Assembly (NCBI GenBank): GCA_050261495.1
Contig: JBLNDI010000126.1
Location: forward strand, 1-31,780
Direction: 5' to 3'
DNA from: JBMNKL01 sp050261495
GTDB lineage: Bacteria; Bacillota; Clostridia; Acetivibrionales; DTU013
Length of the DNA stretch: 31,780 nucleotides
Numbering within the stretch: the stretch's first letter is position 1; every line of letters starts with the position of its first letter. The notes below the pieces were generated by a model. That model worked only from the letters and a program-made list of their open reading frames with translations. It ran no database searches and was not told the DNA's origin. The position numbers and the translations under genes are program-made. This document shows positions 1 to 8,209 of this stretch, one piece after another.

Positions 1-30
1 GGTACCTGATTTTTTAATCATTCGACAAGG

Positions 31-105
31 TGTCCGGATATGCCGTTATGCTGTCCGGATAATTCCGAAACGCTGTCCGGATGTTGCCGGAATCAGTGTC
101 CGGAT
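31..105. repeat. Four TGTCCGGAT repeats, possible IS21-type element end
   Basis: The 9-mer TGTCCGGAT occurs at 31-39, 52-60, 74-82 and 97-105, with start-to-start distances of 21, 22 and 23 bases. Each copy is followed after about three bases by a CCG and then an A a few bases later, so the repeated unit is longer than the 9-mer. Arrays of short terminal repeats spaced by about two helical turns are known at the ends of IS21-family elements, where they bind the IstA transposase. No transposase gene lies in the window, so the element would have to extend upstream of position 1, or this is a solo remnant. Assignment to IS21 is inference. Confidence 0.45.
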
Positions 106-121
106 GCGGCCGAAATATGCA

Positions 122-510
122 CAATGAGCCGAGATGGTTATAATCTTGCAATTTTTGATGAAAAGCTATTTCAATGTACTAAAGTGACTGTATATGACAT
201 TAAATCTCTTGATTACAAATATGATAAGATAGATAAATAGCACCCATGAATAAAACAGCAAGGAGTTTTCTTGTAATTTGAGATGTTTATTAGAAAATGG
301 GGAAGAGTTTGATGGTAATTGGTTTTTTAAAGAGAGAACATCAGAATATATGACGCTCAATGATTTATACACGCTCATTCACTTTTTAAGCAGGTATACT
401 TTCTTAAGAATACAAAATTATGGTTATTTGTTTTTGGTCAATAAAAAGCGATCGTTCCGGAACTTAAAAAACTCTGCATAAAATGGAAAAACTCCATTGC
501 GAGCACCTCT
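122..510. other. AT-rich stretch without a recognisable gene
   Basis: Only short open frames occur here (for example 124-240 and 278-481 on the plus strand). They lack a convincing ribosome binding site and resemble no family I know. The composition is much more AT-rich than the genes from 2734 onwards. It may be decayed accessory DNA next to the repeat array at 31-105. Confidence 0.4.
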
Positions 511-547
511 AAAAAATAATACCCTTTTAGATGTGGAATCTAAAGGG
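511..547 (-). terminator. Rho-independent terminator after the metallophosphoesterase gene
   Basis: On the minus strand, CCCTTTAGAT pairs with ATCTAAAAGGG (one bulged base) around a 5-base loop at 533-537. The run TATTATTTTTT follows. It lies about 90 bases beyond the stop codon of the gene at 636-1490. Confidence 0.7.
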
Positions 548-635
548 GGTACAGCATAAAGCGTTTTTAAGATAAGCTCCAATAAAACAATCCTTTACAA
601 GAAAACATATTCTCCTATCTTTAGGCATTTCCAGG

Positions 636-1490
636 CTATCCGGTTCCCCTGATATCTATAACTGCAATCTCCGGCGGATTGAATATCCGCGGCATCCGTG
701 CATCGATAGAAACACACCGGCATACTATATGGGTTAATTCCCCATGCCTGTACATCCCGCCTGCATACTCGGGAAACCAGCCCTGGTTCGGGGCATAAAG
801 CCCGTTTATGAAAAACTGAATCCTTACCTGCCCTCCATACGTATGGCCTGATACAACCAGGTCAAAATCGAATCTCTTGTAAACCTCTATAAATTCGGGC
901 CTGTGCGTCAGGAGAATTTTGAAGCCCGGTTTGCCCCTCAATCCGGCAAAAGCCTCGTGCATTTGCTTAATCCAATCAGCGCCGTTATCCCAATAATTTT
1001 CGATATCGGGATCGTCAACCCCTCCAATTATAATGTGCGAATTCTTCAGCTTTAAACTCTCATAACTGTGCTCAAGTACCTTAACTCCATATTTTCTGAA
1101 GGTTTTCTTGATATATTCGACCTCGCCCGTCCATATCTCGTGATTCCCGGTTACATAATACACGGGCGCAATCTCCTTAATGCCCGCAAGGAAAAGTTCA
1201 ACTCCCTCAATGGGAGACTCTCTGTCGACCATATCCCCCGCAAGAAGAATAATATCCGGGTTTTGTTTTTCAACCAGCGAAACGATATCCTCCTGGTTCT
1301 CCCCGTAAACACAGCCGTGCAAATCCGAAACGGCGACAACCTTGATAATTTTGCCTGAACTTAGCTTATCAGTATTAACGGTGTACTTTTTTACAGTAAG
1401 GCCATTGTAAAAAGCAGCGACGGCAAGCAGGATAAAAATGCCTGTCCAAACAAGTACTGCACCCGCTTTGTACCTCCTTTTCAAAACCAA
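636..1490 (-). CDS. Membrane-anchored calcineurin-like metallophosphoesterase
   Basis: This is a 284-residue protein of the YkuE-like metallophosphoesterase group. A single hydrophobic segment (about residues 10-28) anchors it, with the catalytic domain probably outside the membrane. The metal-binding motifs are complete and in order: SDLHG (D56, H58), GDMVDR (D86), GNHE (N116, H117), LLTHRPE, and SGHTYGGQV near the C-terminus. It should be a dinuclear-metal phosphoesterase; the substrate cannot be read from sequence. The start is a TTG preceded by GGGGG, and no in-frame ATG lies near it, so the exact N-terminus is uncertain. The gene stands alone, with a terminator at 511-547 and a compositionally different gene upstream. 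Confidence 0.85.
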   Translation of the reverse strand: MVLKRRYKAGAVLVWTGIFILLAVAAFYNGLTVKKYTVNTDKLSSGKIIKVVAVSDLHGCVYGENQEDIVSLVEKQNPDIILLAGDMVDRESPIEGVELFLAGIKEIAPVYYVTGNHEIWTGEVEYIKKTFRKYGVKVLEHSYESLKLKNSHIIIGGVDDPDIENYWDNGADWIKQMHEAFAGLRGKPGFKILLTHRPEFIEVYKRFDFDLVVSGHTYGGQVRIQFFINGLYAPNQGWFPEYAGGMYRHGELTHIVCRCVSIDARMPRIFNPPEIAVIDIRGTG

Positions 1491-1615
1491 ACCCCCGATA
1501 TTGATATACTACATTAGAATTACTCACCGGCATCTATGCGCCATTTACTTCCAACACTGAAAAACACTTGAACAATAATATATTTCATCTATTTGTTAGC
1601 AATTTGAAGTTCGTT

Positions 1616-2389
1616 TTAATTTATTTTTACAAACTCAATAAAACCATCAACTGCTGGCTTAAATAAATTGGATTCTTCTTGTTTTTTTGCAAAACTATAG
1701 AAATTAAATTTTAGTAAGTAATTTTTTTGATATTTAGTACCTCCTATATCATAGTAATTCATTTGCATTTTTATTTTGGGGAAATCATGGATTATTTCGT
1801 TGATTTCCTTAAAATCATTATCGATGAATAAATATAATAAAAAAGAAATTAACTTAATAAAGCATTCTGGAAAATAAATCGAAAAAGTCTCATTTTTTAT
1901 TTGTGACGAAAGAATATATTCATGGTAATCATTAAGATCATTTTCCATGTCATAGAATAACAATCTATTGCAATACTTTATAATCAGTCTTTTATTATAA
2001 GAATCTTTATTTTCAATATATTTTATTTCATATATTTTATTTTTATCTAGTTTATTTATTCTATCAATTAAGTTTTTTATATCGAATTCCCATTTAATAT
2101 CAATATCTTTTGCTGTACCCATTCCAATATTGTTCGTTTCAATTGAAAAGGAGTTATGATAATTATTACCAATATTATCTAGCTTTTTTCCTGTTAATTT
2201 TTTATCTACCCATAATAAATCATTATATGGTACATAGTATGTATAAAACCTTTTTCTACTAAATGCTAACTCTGGTGACATTGAATTTTTTCTTTGTTTG
2301 CGCATTTCAAGTAGCGTAAAAAAAACAATTATAGTAGCTATAAAAGTACCAATACTTGAAATCATAGAAATTATTTGATCAATATTCAT
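1616..2389 (-). CDS. Hypothetical protein with one N-terminal membrane helix
   Basis: I do not recognise this protein (257 residues from the ATG at 2389, which follows GGTGG; a TTG at 2407 would add six residues). Residues about 6-28 form one hydrophobic helix (IISMISSIGTFIATIIVFF), followed by a basic segment (RKQRKN). The soluble remainder is rich in Lys, Asn, Ile, Tyr and Asp. Base composition and codon use are strikingly AT-rich compared with the genes from 2734 onwards, which suggests recent acquisition. Orphan proteins of this build (short membrane anchor plus AT-rich soluble domain) are common in mobile or defence-related DNA, but no functional motif is visible. Confidence 0.65.
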   Translation of the reverse strand: MNIDQIISMISSIGTFIATIIVFFTLLEMRKQRKNSMSPELAFSRKRFYTYYVPYNDLLWVDKKLTGKKLDNIGNNYHNSFSIETNNIGMGTAKDIDIKWEFDIKNLIDRINKLDKNKIYEIKYIENKDSYNKRLIIKYCNRLLFYDMENDLNDYHEYILSSQIKNETFSIYFPECFIKLISFLLYLFIDNDFKEINEIIHDFPKIKMQMNYYDIGGTKYQKNYLLKFNFYSFAKKQEESNLFKPAVDGFIEFVKIN

Positions 2390-2733
2390 GTTAACCACCA
2401 TTAACAAAACAGTTTATTCAGACAATTCATACATTTCGATTTCGAGCTTTATATATCTTATATTTTCTCTTTGTTTTCTATCAATAAAAATACTCCTTTT
2501 TTATTATTATTCTATTATACCGTAACTTCGACAGTTTTGTATTTCTCTTAATAATATTAACTTAAATACTAAAAAACCTGTATTTGAGAATACGCCGAAA
2601 ACAGCACGGATAACTGCAGAAAGTATTAAGCAATAATTTATAAAGCTTTCATGCGAATCAAGGGTATATAGGGTATATTATCAAGAGGGTACGTTATCAA
2701 AAGGATCAAGAGGACATATTGCAAAAAGGCAGG
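2390..2733. other. AT-rich intergenic region with a weak promoter candidate
   Basis: There is no gene in these 344 bases. On the minus strand a TATAAT (2514-2519) followed by AAAAAAGGAG could serve the gene ending at 1616, although only a poor -35 (ATACAA, 2537-2542) lies 17 bases upstream. No clear terminator for the gene ending at 2734 is visible. Confidence 0.35.
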
Positions 2734-3996
2734 TTAAAAAACACTGCCGCCATCTTCTTTCCAATTATAAAATTCTTTTAGCAGCAATTTCATTTCCTGC
2801 GCAGCTGTCCGGCTAAATTCAACGTCGTTCAGGTTTGCGTCAACTTCAACCTTTTTAATTTGTGGTTTCAAGCCTTTGCGCAATGTTTCCACGATTACGC
2901 CGTCAACCTCGGGATCGTGCAATTTCTGCCCGGGTTGCGAATCGGCGCGCAGACCTCTTAAAGGCAATAACACCGTAACAGGTCCTATCGATTTGTTCAG
3001 CCGCTCAACAACAATATCCGCCGCCTTTTTTGCTTCGTCCGCAAACACCTTTACATGGGCGACCTCATTATTGTGAAGATTATACTTCCTTTTTCTATAA
3101 TCCCCCAGGACTCCGCCGTATAAATCTTTTACGTATACATCAATAAAATCAAGGGCCCCGGGAGCCACAACAATCGGTATGTTTTTGGAACATGATATAA
3201 GCAGCCTGTTGGGAGCGCCGTTTGAGAAACCCAAACCAAAAACGCTGCCCGATGTTATCTCATGGAGTGACAGGTCCATTGCCGCATTGATTATTCCTTC
3301 TTCGATCAGGTATTCAAAATATCTTCCTCCGACACCGGTAGAATGAAAACAGACAACTTCAAGGCCGTCTTCCTTCAGGATTTCGGCAGCCTGCACGGCA
3401 GATGCGTTTGTCACGCCCATCAGCGTTGTCCCGATCCTTAATCTGCCGTCCGGTTTTAAAGGCCTTGAAGTCTTAAGCATTCCTATTACCGCCGCAGCCG
3501 CATTCGAGAGTATCAATTCCGTGACCGCGTTAAGACCGGCAATATCGGCTATTGCAGGAATCATTACTATATCCTTTATCCCGACGAAGGGCTCAAACCT
3601 ACGCTCCCCGCAGGCTACTGTCGAAACTATGACCTTGGGAACGCCAAGGGGCAGAAGCTGCATGACATTTGCAGCAATCATTGTATTCTGCAAACCCCCG
3701 GCGGATATTATTCCGTCAAACCTGCCTGACTCGTATAGTTCAGGCACCAATACCCTTGCCCCTTCAAGCATGGCCTGGACAACTTCATTCTTGGCTTTTC
3801 CGGCCATCTCCTCGTATTTCCGGCCGCCTGCCAGGCAAACTTCTTCCCTTGTCACGTCCGGCACGAAGTTATAGTTGCCGCGTGCCGAAATATCTATCAC
3901 AAGCGCTTTTGCTCCATTGTCCTCAATGAATTTTTTTAAAAACCTTGCTTCGGCTTCTTTCGTATCGATGCTGATAATTATTGCTACAGTCTTCAT
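2734..3996 (-). CDS. UPF0261 family protein (Tm-1-like ATP-binding domain)
   Basis: A full-length (420 residues) member of UPF0261, the family related to the N-terminal domain of the tomato Tm-1 protein, in which ATP binding has been described. Visible family features are the N-terminal strand and early acidic motif (AIIISIDTKEAEA), a Gly-rich turn (IISAGGLQNT), the segment STVACGERRFEPFVG, and a second domain with STGVGGRYFEYLIEEG and APGALDFIDVY. The enzymatic reaction of the bacterial family is not established to my knowledge. It lies 50 bases downstream of the GntR gene and is probably co-transcribed with it, so it should belong to the same catabolic regulon. A nucleotide-dependent step in the pathway, possibly the missing kinase-like step, is speculation. 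The ATG start follows GGAGCAGGA. Confidence 0.85.
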   Translation of the reverse strand: MKTVAIIISIDTKEAEARFLKKFIEDNGAKALVIDISARGNYNFVPDVTREEVCLAGGRKYEEMAGKAKNEVVQAMLEGARVLVPELYESGRFDGIISAGGLQNTMIAANVMQLLPLGVPKVIVSTVACGERRFEPFVGIKDIVMIPAIADIAGLNAVTELILSNAAAAVIGMLKTSRPLKPDGRLRIGTTLMGVTNASAVQAAEILKEDGLEVVCFHSTGVGGRYFEYLIEEGIINAAMDLSLHEITSGSVFGLGFSNGAPNRLLISCSKNIPIVVAPGALDFIDVYVKDLYGGVLGDYRKRKYNLHNNEVAHVKVFADEAKKAADIVVERLNKSIGPVTVLLPLRGLRADSQPGQKLHDPEVDGVIVETLRKGLKPQIKKVEVDANLNDVEFSRTAAQEMKLLLKEFYNWKEDGGSVF

Positions 3997-4046
3997 TCCT
4001 GCTCCGTTTCCAGCCGGTCTGCCATAATTCGCGGAATATTTCCCTG

Positions 4047-4745
4047 CTAAATTTCGTATTCAACCTTGCCTTTCAGTTCGGATATCCGCCTGCCAAGCGA
4101 TTCATGGACCAGTTCCTTCAACCCCTTGGCGTCGCGTTCCTTCAGCTTTTCTATATAGTTGCGGTGCTCGTTGACCATTGCTTTTGCGCTGTTTTTATCT
4201 TTTGCATATTTCCTTCCGTATATAAGCTTGTAAAAAGCCAGGTTGTCCCATAACGTGGAAATCGTATTAATCAGGTATTTCATTTGGCTTACTTCATAAA
4301 TGGAAAAATGAAATTCGCGGTTCAGCACAAATATGCGCTTTGCATCGGGCTCAGGCTGGTCTATGACTTCCTCGAGCCTTTTATGCACCATTTCTATATT
4401 CTCGATATCCTGGTCATTTATGCTTTTGCATGCGTAATAGCACGCCAGCGGCTCAAGTGCCTGCCGCATGAGATATATCTGGAAGATATCCGTCATTTGC
4501 AACTCAACGACCTTAGTCCCCACATAAGGCTTTGAGTATACTATGCCCGATTTTTCCATGCTGTTCAATGCTTCCCTTACGGGCATCCTGCTGACGCCCA
4601 GCCTCGAAGCAATATCCTCGGCATTCAGTTTCTCCCCCATTGATATGGTCCCGTCCATAATCCAGTCCATAAGCTGCTCTTTCACGAGTTCAGGCAATTT
4701 TTGATATCTAAGTATTGATGATTTTTTTGTTTCCTGGTTTCTCAT
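4047..4745 (-). CDS. GntR family regulator, FadR/FCD subfamily
   Basis: A 232-residue regulator. Residues about 15-80 form the winged helix-turn-helix (AEDIASRLGVSRMPVREALN is the typical recognition segment). The rest is an all-helical FCD ligand domain whose NREFHFSIYE and EHRNYIEKL segments carry the His residues that usually bind a metal and help hold an acid ligand. FCD regulators mostly sense organic acids or sugar acids. The gene heads a probable two-gene unit with the UPF0261 gene. Its own promoter is overlapped by a perfect palindrome (4793-4808), which suggests autoregulation, and near-identical sites precede the other two units of the island. Confidence 0.92.
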   Translation of the reverse strand: MRNQETKKSSILRYQKLPELVKEQLMDWIMDGTISMGEKLNAEDIASRLGVSRMPVREALNSMEKSGIVYSKPYVGTKVVELQMTDIFQIYLMRQALEPLACYYACKSINDQDIENIEMVHKRLEEVIDQPEPDAKRIFVLNREFHFSIYEVSQMKYLINTISTLWDNLAFYKLIYGRKYAKDKNSAKAMVNEHRNYIEKLKERDAKGLKELVHESLGRRISELKGKVEYEI

Positions 4746-4776
4746 ACTCCATACCCCGTGTATTTATTTTATATAA

Positions 4777-4805
4777 ATTATAGCATTATCTGATATTGTA
4801 TACAA
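4777..4805 (-). promoter_or_regulatory. gntR promoter
   Basis: On the minus strand TTGTAT (4800-4805) and TATAAT (4777-4782) are separated by exactly 17 bases and lie about 30 bases upstream of the gntR start. The -35 box is inside the palindrome at 4793-4808, so a protein bound there would block RNA polymerase. Confidence 0.65.
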
Positions 4806-4808
4806 TAT
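4793..4808. promoter_or_regulatory. Candidate GntR operator 1 (gntR promoter)
   Basis: ATATTGTATACAATAT is a perfect 16-base palindrome with core TTGTATACAA, of the form expected for FadR-type GntR proteins. The same core, with one central change, recurs at 6852-6861 and 15022-15031, and inverted at 15139-15148. Binding by the adjacent regulator is inference. Confidence 0.65.
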
Positions 4809-4845
4809 ATCCGGATAATAGATAGGACGGACCATATTTCAAGCA

Positions 4846-5454
4846 CTACGCATATCTTCCCAGCAGCATCATTCTTAGCGCAGCTATCGTTGCTGTCTCT
4901 TCAATGAATTCCGCATTATGCTCGGCCTCGATTATGCTTCCCCCGATGGCGACCATACCGTGGCTTGCAAGCAAAAAGCCGGGTATAGCGCAACCGTTTT
5001 CAAATATCGCCTCGATTTTCGGGAAATCATTCTTCTCCACGACCGGTGTTTTAATGTCGACAACCCGGATTGCCCCGGGAAATTTCAAACGCTGGTGCAG
5101 GGTGACGTCTTCCAGGTTTTTCCCCGTAGCAGCCCACGCAATCGACCATGGAGCATGGCAATGCATTACTCCGTTAACACCGGGCGCAATCTTGTAAATC
5201 AAGCCGTGCAGCAACGCTTCCCTGGTGGGTTTCCCATTCCCGGAAATCAATTCCCCGTCAAAATTGCATATCAGCAGGTTATCCGCAGATACATCCACAA
5301 AAGAACCACCGCTTGGCTTTACAATCATTTTGTCTTCGCCCGGAATCCTTGCGCTGAAATTTCCGCCGTTTCCGGTCTGTATTCCCCTGGCGTATGCCCT
5401 GCATGCCGCCGTAATGCATTCATTTCTGATTTCATTAATTAAATCCACGTTCAA
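4846..5454 (-). CDS. Class II aldolase/adducin family protein (sugar-phosphate aldolase or decarboxylase)
   Basis: A protein of about 202 residues in the zinc-dependent class II aldolase fold (FucA, AraD and OtnC relatives). In the longest reading (TTG at 5469) the metal and catalytic residues are E84 (PTREALLHG), H103 and H105 (VMHCHAPWS) and H170 (LLASHGMV). The early GNGGNFSAR and KPSGG segments form the phosphate site. The start is uncertain: TTG at 5454 has GGAG five bases before it, TTG at 5469 has no visible site, and GTG at 5448 is also possible. The family includes aldolases for fuculose 1-phosphate, epimerases and 3-oxo-tetronate-4-phosphate decarboxylases. It is the last gene of the rpiB-tpi-aldolase unit, so a C4 or C5 sugar phosphate is the likely substrate. 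Confidence 0.85.
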   Translation of the reverse strand: MNVDLINEIRNECITAACRAYARGIQTGNGGNFSARIPGEDKMIVKPSGGSFVDVSADNLLICNFDGELISGNGKPTREALLHGLIYKIAPGVNGVMHCHAPWSIAWAATGKNLEDVTLHQRLKFPGAIRVVDIKTPVVEKNDFPKIEAIFENGCAIPGFLLASHGMVAIGGSIIEAEHNAEFIEETATIAALRMMLLGRYA

Positions 5455-5474
5455 TTCAACTCCATGCAAGTTCT

Positions 5475-6263
5475 TTATTTTGAAAAAACACAGGATAGTG
5501 ATTTTCTGATAATCCGGTTGAAATTTTCCGCATCCCAGGCGCTTCTGCCGATAAACAATCCGTCCACGCAGCGTCTTTCCAGGTATTCCGTCGAATTCTC
5601 CAGGTTTACGCTGCCGCCGTATACCACGGGCACATTTTCCCCGGCTTCTCCAAACAAATCAATCAATATTTTCTTTATAACACAATGCTTTTCTTCCGCA
5701 TAATCCGCGGATGCCGGCGTACCCCCCACCCCTATGGCCCAGACCGGCTCATAGGCAATCCAAAGATTTTTTGCATCTTCGGCAGTCAAGCCATTAAGCC
5801 CGATTTTCAACTGGATGCCGAGTATCTCGTCGCTTACGCCGTATTCCTTTTGTTCAAGCGTTTCCCCGACGCACAACAGCGCCGTAAATCCATGCCTGAT
5901 GGCTGACAAAACCTTTCGGTTTATGTCCCCGTCCCTTTCGCCAAAAACATGACGCCTTTCCGAATGGCCTATTTCAACAATTTCCACTCCGATTTCCTTC
6001 AGCATCAGCGGCGACACTTCGCCGGTGTACTGCCCCTGTTCTTCCCAATGCATGTTCTGGGCGCCGATTTTAATATACCTGCGGCTAACGCAGTTCGCCG
6101 CCCGCTCAAGCGATGTGAACGTCGGTATTACAAACAGCTCGATATCGCGCCTGTCAATATCCCTGGTCAGGTCTTCAAGTTTTTTCAGGTATTCCTCAGT
6201 GTCACCGGCATTTTTATACATTTTCAGGTTGGTGCCGATGAAAAGCTTGGCCTTGTCTTTCAT
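5475..6263 (-). CDS. Triosephosphate-isomerase family protein, probably a tetrulose-phosphate isomerase
   Basis: A 262-residue TIM barrel with the catalytic residues in place: N12 and K14 (TNLKMYK), H100 (IGHSERR) and E172 (AYEPVWAIG), plus the phosphate-binding YGGSVN. The flexible loop reads IGVGGTPAS rather than the IGTGKTAT common in glycolytic TpiA, and the N-terminal motif is TNLKMYK rather than GNWKMN, so this is a divergent branch. Such a paralogue next to an RpiB-type gene is known from erythritol and threitol loci, where the TIM-like enzyme interconverts L-erythrulose 1-phosphate and D-erythrulose 4-phosphate. That role fits here but is inferred from context. It starts 13 bases after the rpiB-like stop, with GGAG before the ATG. 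Confidence 0.85.
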   Translation of the reverse strand: MKDKAKLFIGTNLKMYKNAGDTEEYLKKLEDLTRDIDRRDIELFVIPTFTSLERAANCVSRRYIKIGAQNMHWEEQGQYTGEVSPLMLKEIGVEIVEIGHSERRHVFGERDGDINRKVLSAIRHGFTALLCVGETLEQKEYGVSDEILGIQLKIGLNGLTAEDAKNLWIAYEPVWAIGVGGTPASADYAEEKHCVIKKILIDLFGEAGENVPVVYGGSVNLENSTEYLERRCVDGLFIGRSAWDAENFNRIIRKSLSCVFSK

Positions 6264-6276
6264 AACACAACTCCGG

Positions 6277-6741
6277 TTACTTTATATTTCTTAACTCTAT
6301 TTCCTTAATCGCCGATACTTTCGGCGTCGAACTTCCGTCTTTAAAATCAAGGCTTAGCCATTCGCCCACGATTTTTTTCGCAAGCTCAAAGCCAATAACC
6401 CTGGCTCCCATGCACAATACATTTGCATCATTGCTTAAGCGCGCGCGTTCAGCGGAATAATTGTCATGACACACGGCAGCCCTGATACCCTTGAATTTAT
6501 TAGCGGTAATCGCCATCCCGATGCCGGTGCCGCAGATTAATATCCCGTCCTTTGAATAACCGCTTTCAATAATCCTTTCGCAAACCTTCTGCGCAATATA
6601 AGGGTAGTAGGTTCCGTCATCCTTGCTGTCCACGCCCATATCTTCCACTTTAACACCTTTTTCCCTTAAAAAGGCGACAATCATGTTTTTCATCTCAACA
6701 GCGGCATCATCGCAGCCTATAACGACGGTATCGGATCTCAT
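6277..6741 (-). CDS. RpiB/LacAB family sugar-phosphate isomerase, non-canonical active site
   Basis: A 154-residue protein with the RpiB fold. It keeps the catalytic CGTGIGM segment (C70, T72) and NKFKGIRAAVC. Two positions that are His in ribose-5-phosphate isomerase B are changed: the CDH near the N-terminus is CDD (D12), and the RxHND segment is RLSND (S103). The C-terminal Arg cluster used for phosphate binding in ribose isomerases is also not conserved. The second His is thought to help open a furanose ring, so its loss fits an open-chain tetrose phosphate. My recollection is that erythritol-pathway EryI proteins have a similar SAERAxLSN segment. Likely role: D-erythrulose 4-phosphate to D-erythrose 4-phosphate. 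The ATG follows GGGGGT; it is the first gene of its unit. Confidence 0.85.
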   Translation of the reverse strand: MRSDTVVIGCDDAAVEMKNMIVAFLREKGVKVEDMGVDSKDDGTYYPYIAQKVCERIIESGYSKDGILICGTGIGMAITANKFKGIRAAVCHDNYSAERARLSNDANVLCMGARVIGFELAKKIVGEWLSLDFKDGSSTPKVSAIKEIELRNIK

Positions 6742-6848
6742 AAAAATACCCCCAAGCATATCTGTAGTAGCTGTATTTCTTTAAAGCAGGCATACTTGTA
6801 TCTTTGTCCTGGTTATTATCTGCTAATATATTTAATATTAGATTTTAT

Positions 6849-6864
6849 ATATTGTATCCAATAT
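6849..6864. promoter_or_regulatory. Candidate GntR operator 2 (rpiB-tpi-aldolase promoter)
   Basis: ATATTGTATCCAATAT differs from operator 1 at one central base. On the minus strand its right half supplies TTGGAT (6856-6861) as a -35 box, with TATTAA (6832-6837) as a weak -10 at 18 bases spacing, about 90 bases upstream of the rpiB-like start. It lies between the RLP stop and the rpiB-like gene. Confidence 0.6.
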
Positions 6865-6957
6865 TCAAATTTAGCATATCACATCAGTGTGTAACGTGTC
6901 AATATCGCATTCTTCTTTGACGCGGTTATTCTGCGGCTTTCATTTGAAGAACTAACT

Positions 6958-8208
6958 TTATTGCCAGGTTTTAAGCGCAACCTGCAGTTCCTCGCAACCA
7001 GCCGCGGCGTCTTCAAGAGAAATTCCCTCGGATGTTGCTTTTACCGCCGCCATTACTGCTTTCGCTCCGGCTGTGGTCCCCATCGGGTGTCCCTGTATGG
7101 CGCCGCCGACCCCGATGATGATATCGTTTCCGAGGTCTTTCTGCAGCACAGCCTGGTTGACCGGCGTCACGCCGCCCCCAACCGCCGTTACAACTTTTTT
7201 GATATTCCCGAGCGGCAGTTTCTGTGATTGCACGGTCCTGTAAAACTCGTACATGGCCTTCGGATTGTTCCTCGGGGGGTACATCGTCATTATGGCATGA
7301 GCCCCGGCAAGGCGCGGCAGGATTCCAATGCCTACGCTATTGTCGATGCCGCCCCTGTCCCAGTTCATTACTCCAACCCCCGCATAATGCGACATTATAA
7401 AAAGCTTGTCTCCAAACTCCTCGCAAATTTCGGCAAGAGCGTCCAGTCCGCCGAAAACAAAGTTGACCATTGCGGCCTTTGCCCCTGCTTCTATGGCTTT
7501 TTTCGCATTCTCGCGCATTTTCTTCGGGGTGTCCGATATGTTCACCATGTATACGGTTTGTTTCCCGGTCTCCTCAAAAACGCGCCGGGCAGCTTTGTTA
7601 TACAGCTCCACTCGTTTTTGCACGCTGCTGTACGATGTAGAACCCAGCAACTCGTCATCCTTAATAATGTCGACGCCGCCGCTGGCCGACTCATAAAAGA
7701 GTTTTGCGCCCTCCTCGGGGCTAAACCCTGTGCATGGTTTTATCATGTTGAGAACGATCGGGCGTCCATACACGCCTGTAAGCTTTCTCAGTTCGTCCAT
7801 CCCCTGCCTGGGTCCTCTGAACGCCTTTTCCGCGGCAGCTCCAAGCTCTATATCGATTAATTTTGTCTGCAGCGCCGTTGAAACATCGTTTCCTACCAAG
7901 GCGGTCATCAGCATGGTAAAGCTGCTTTCAATGTTATCCAGCGGAAATGCCACGCGCAGTATAAACGCCTGCTCGTTCTCCGCCGGCATGGAATAAACGG
8001 CAATAATCCTGCCCTGGTATCGTTCAACCATGTCGCGTGAAATACCCGGTATATCAACCCAGGTGCCTATTGTCTGGCCTACCGCGAAGTTTCCAGCCCT
8101 GTCCAGTATGTTTTCATAACCTGTTCCAAATATCACATACGTGGCAATAATATGGCTGCCGTTCAACTGTTCAGGGCGGGTATAGGGATAGTCAAAATAA
8201 CGTCTCAT
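6958..8208 (-). CDS. RuBisCO-like protein (form IV, large-subunit type)
   Basis: A 416-residue protein of the RuBisCO large-chain superfamily. The carbamylation and metal motif GGVDIIKDDE is intact (K183, D185, E186), as is the first catalytic Lys in the MIKPCTG segment (K157), but the second Lys of the KPKLG motif of true RuBisCO is Cys. The loop-6 Lys region is replaced by KKVVTAVGGGVTP. The phosphate site GVGGAIQGHPMG is present (366-377). There is no small subunit or phosphoribulokinase nearby. Known RLPs act in methionine salvage or, in ABC-transporter loci for branched sugar acids, as 3-oxo-isoapionate-4-phosphate decarboxylase or transcarboxylase/hydrolase. The ABC transporter and tetrose-phosphate isomerases alongside favour the latter type. 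The start is 1 base after the upstream stop, so the two are translationally coupled. Confidence 0.92.
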   Translation of the reverse strand: MRRYFDYPYTRPEQLNGSHIIATYVIFGTGYENILDRAGNFAVGQTIGTWVDIPGISRDMVERYQGRIIAVYSMPAENEQAFILRVAFPLDNIESSFTMLMTALVGNDVSTALQTKLIDIELGAAAEKAFRGPRQGMDELRKLTGVYGRPIVLNMIKPCTGFSPEEGAKLFYESASGGVDIIKDDELLGSTSYSSVQKRVELYNKAARRVFEETGKQTVYMVNISDTPKKMRENAKKAIEAGAKAAMVNFVFGGLDALAEICEEFGDKLFIMSHYAGVGVMNWDRGGIDNSVGIGILPRLAGAHAIMTMYPPRNNPKAMYEFYRTVQSQKLPLGNIKKVVTAVGGGVTPVNQAVLQKDLGNDIIIGVGGAIQGHPMGTTAGAKAVMAAVKATSEGISLEDAAAGCEELQVALKTWQ

Positions 8209-8209
8209 A

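Noticed and set aside
40..240. Plus-strand frame running through the TGTCCGGAT repeats
   Set aside because: The first half is repeat sequence (Cys/Pro-rich by chance) and no ribosome binding site is present.
3521..3874. Long plus-strand frame opposite the UPF0261 gene
   Set aside because: It is antisense to a well-supported gene, lacks a ribosome binding site and has no family-like features; similar antisense frames opposite the his, ABC and groEL genes were rejected for the same reason.
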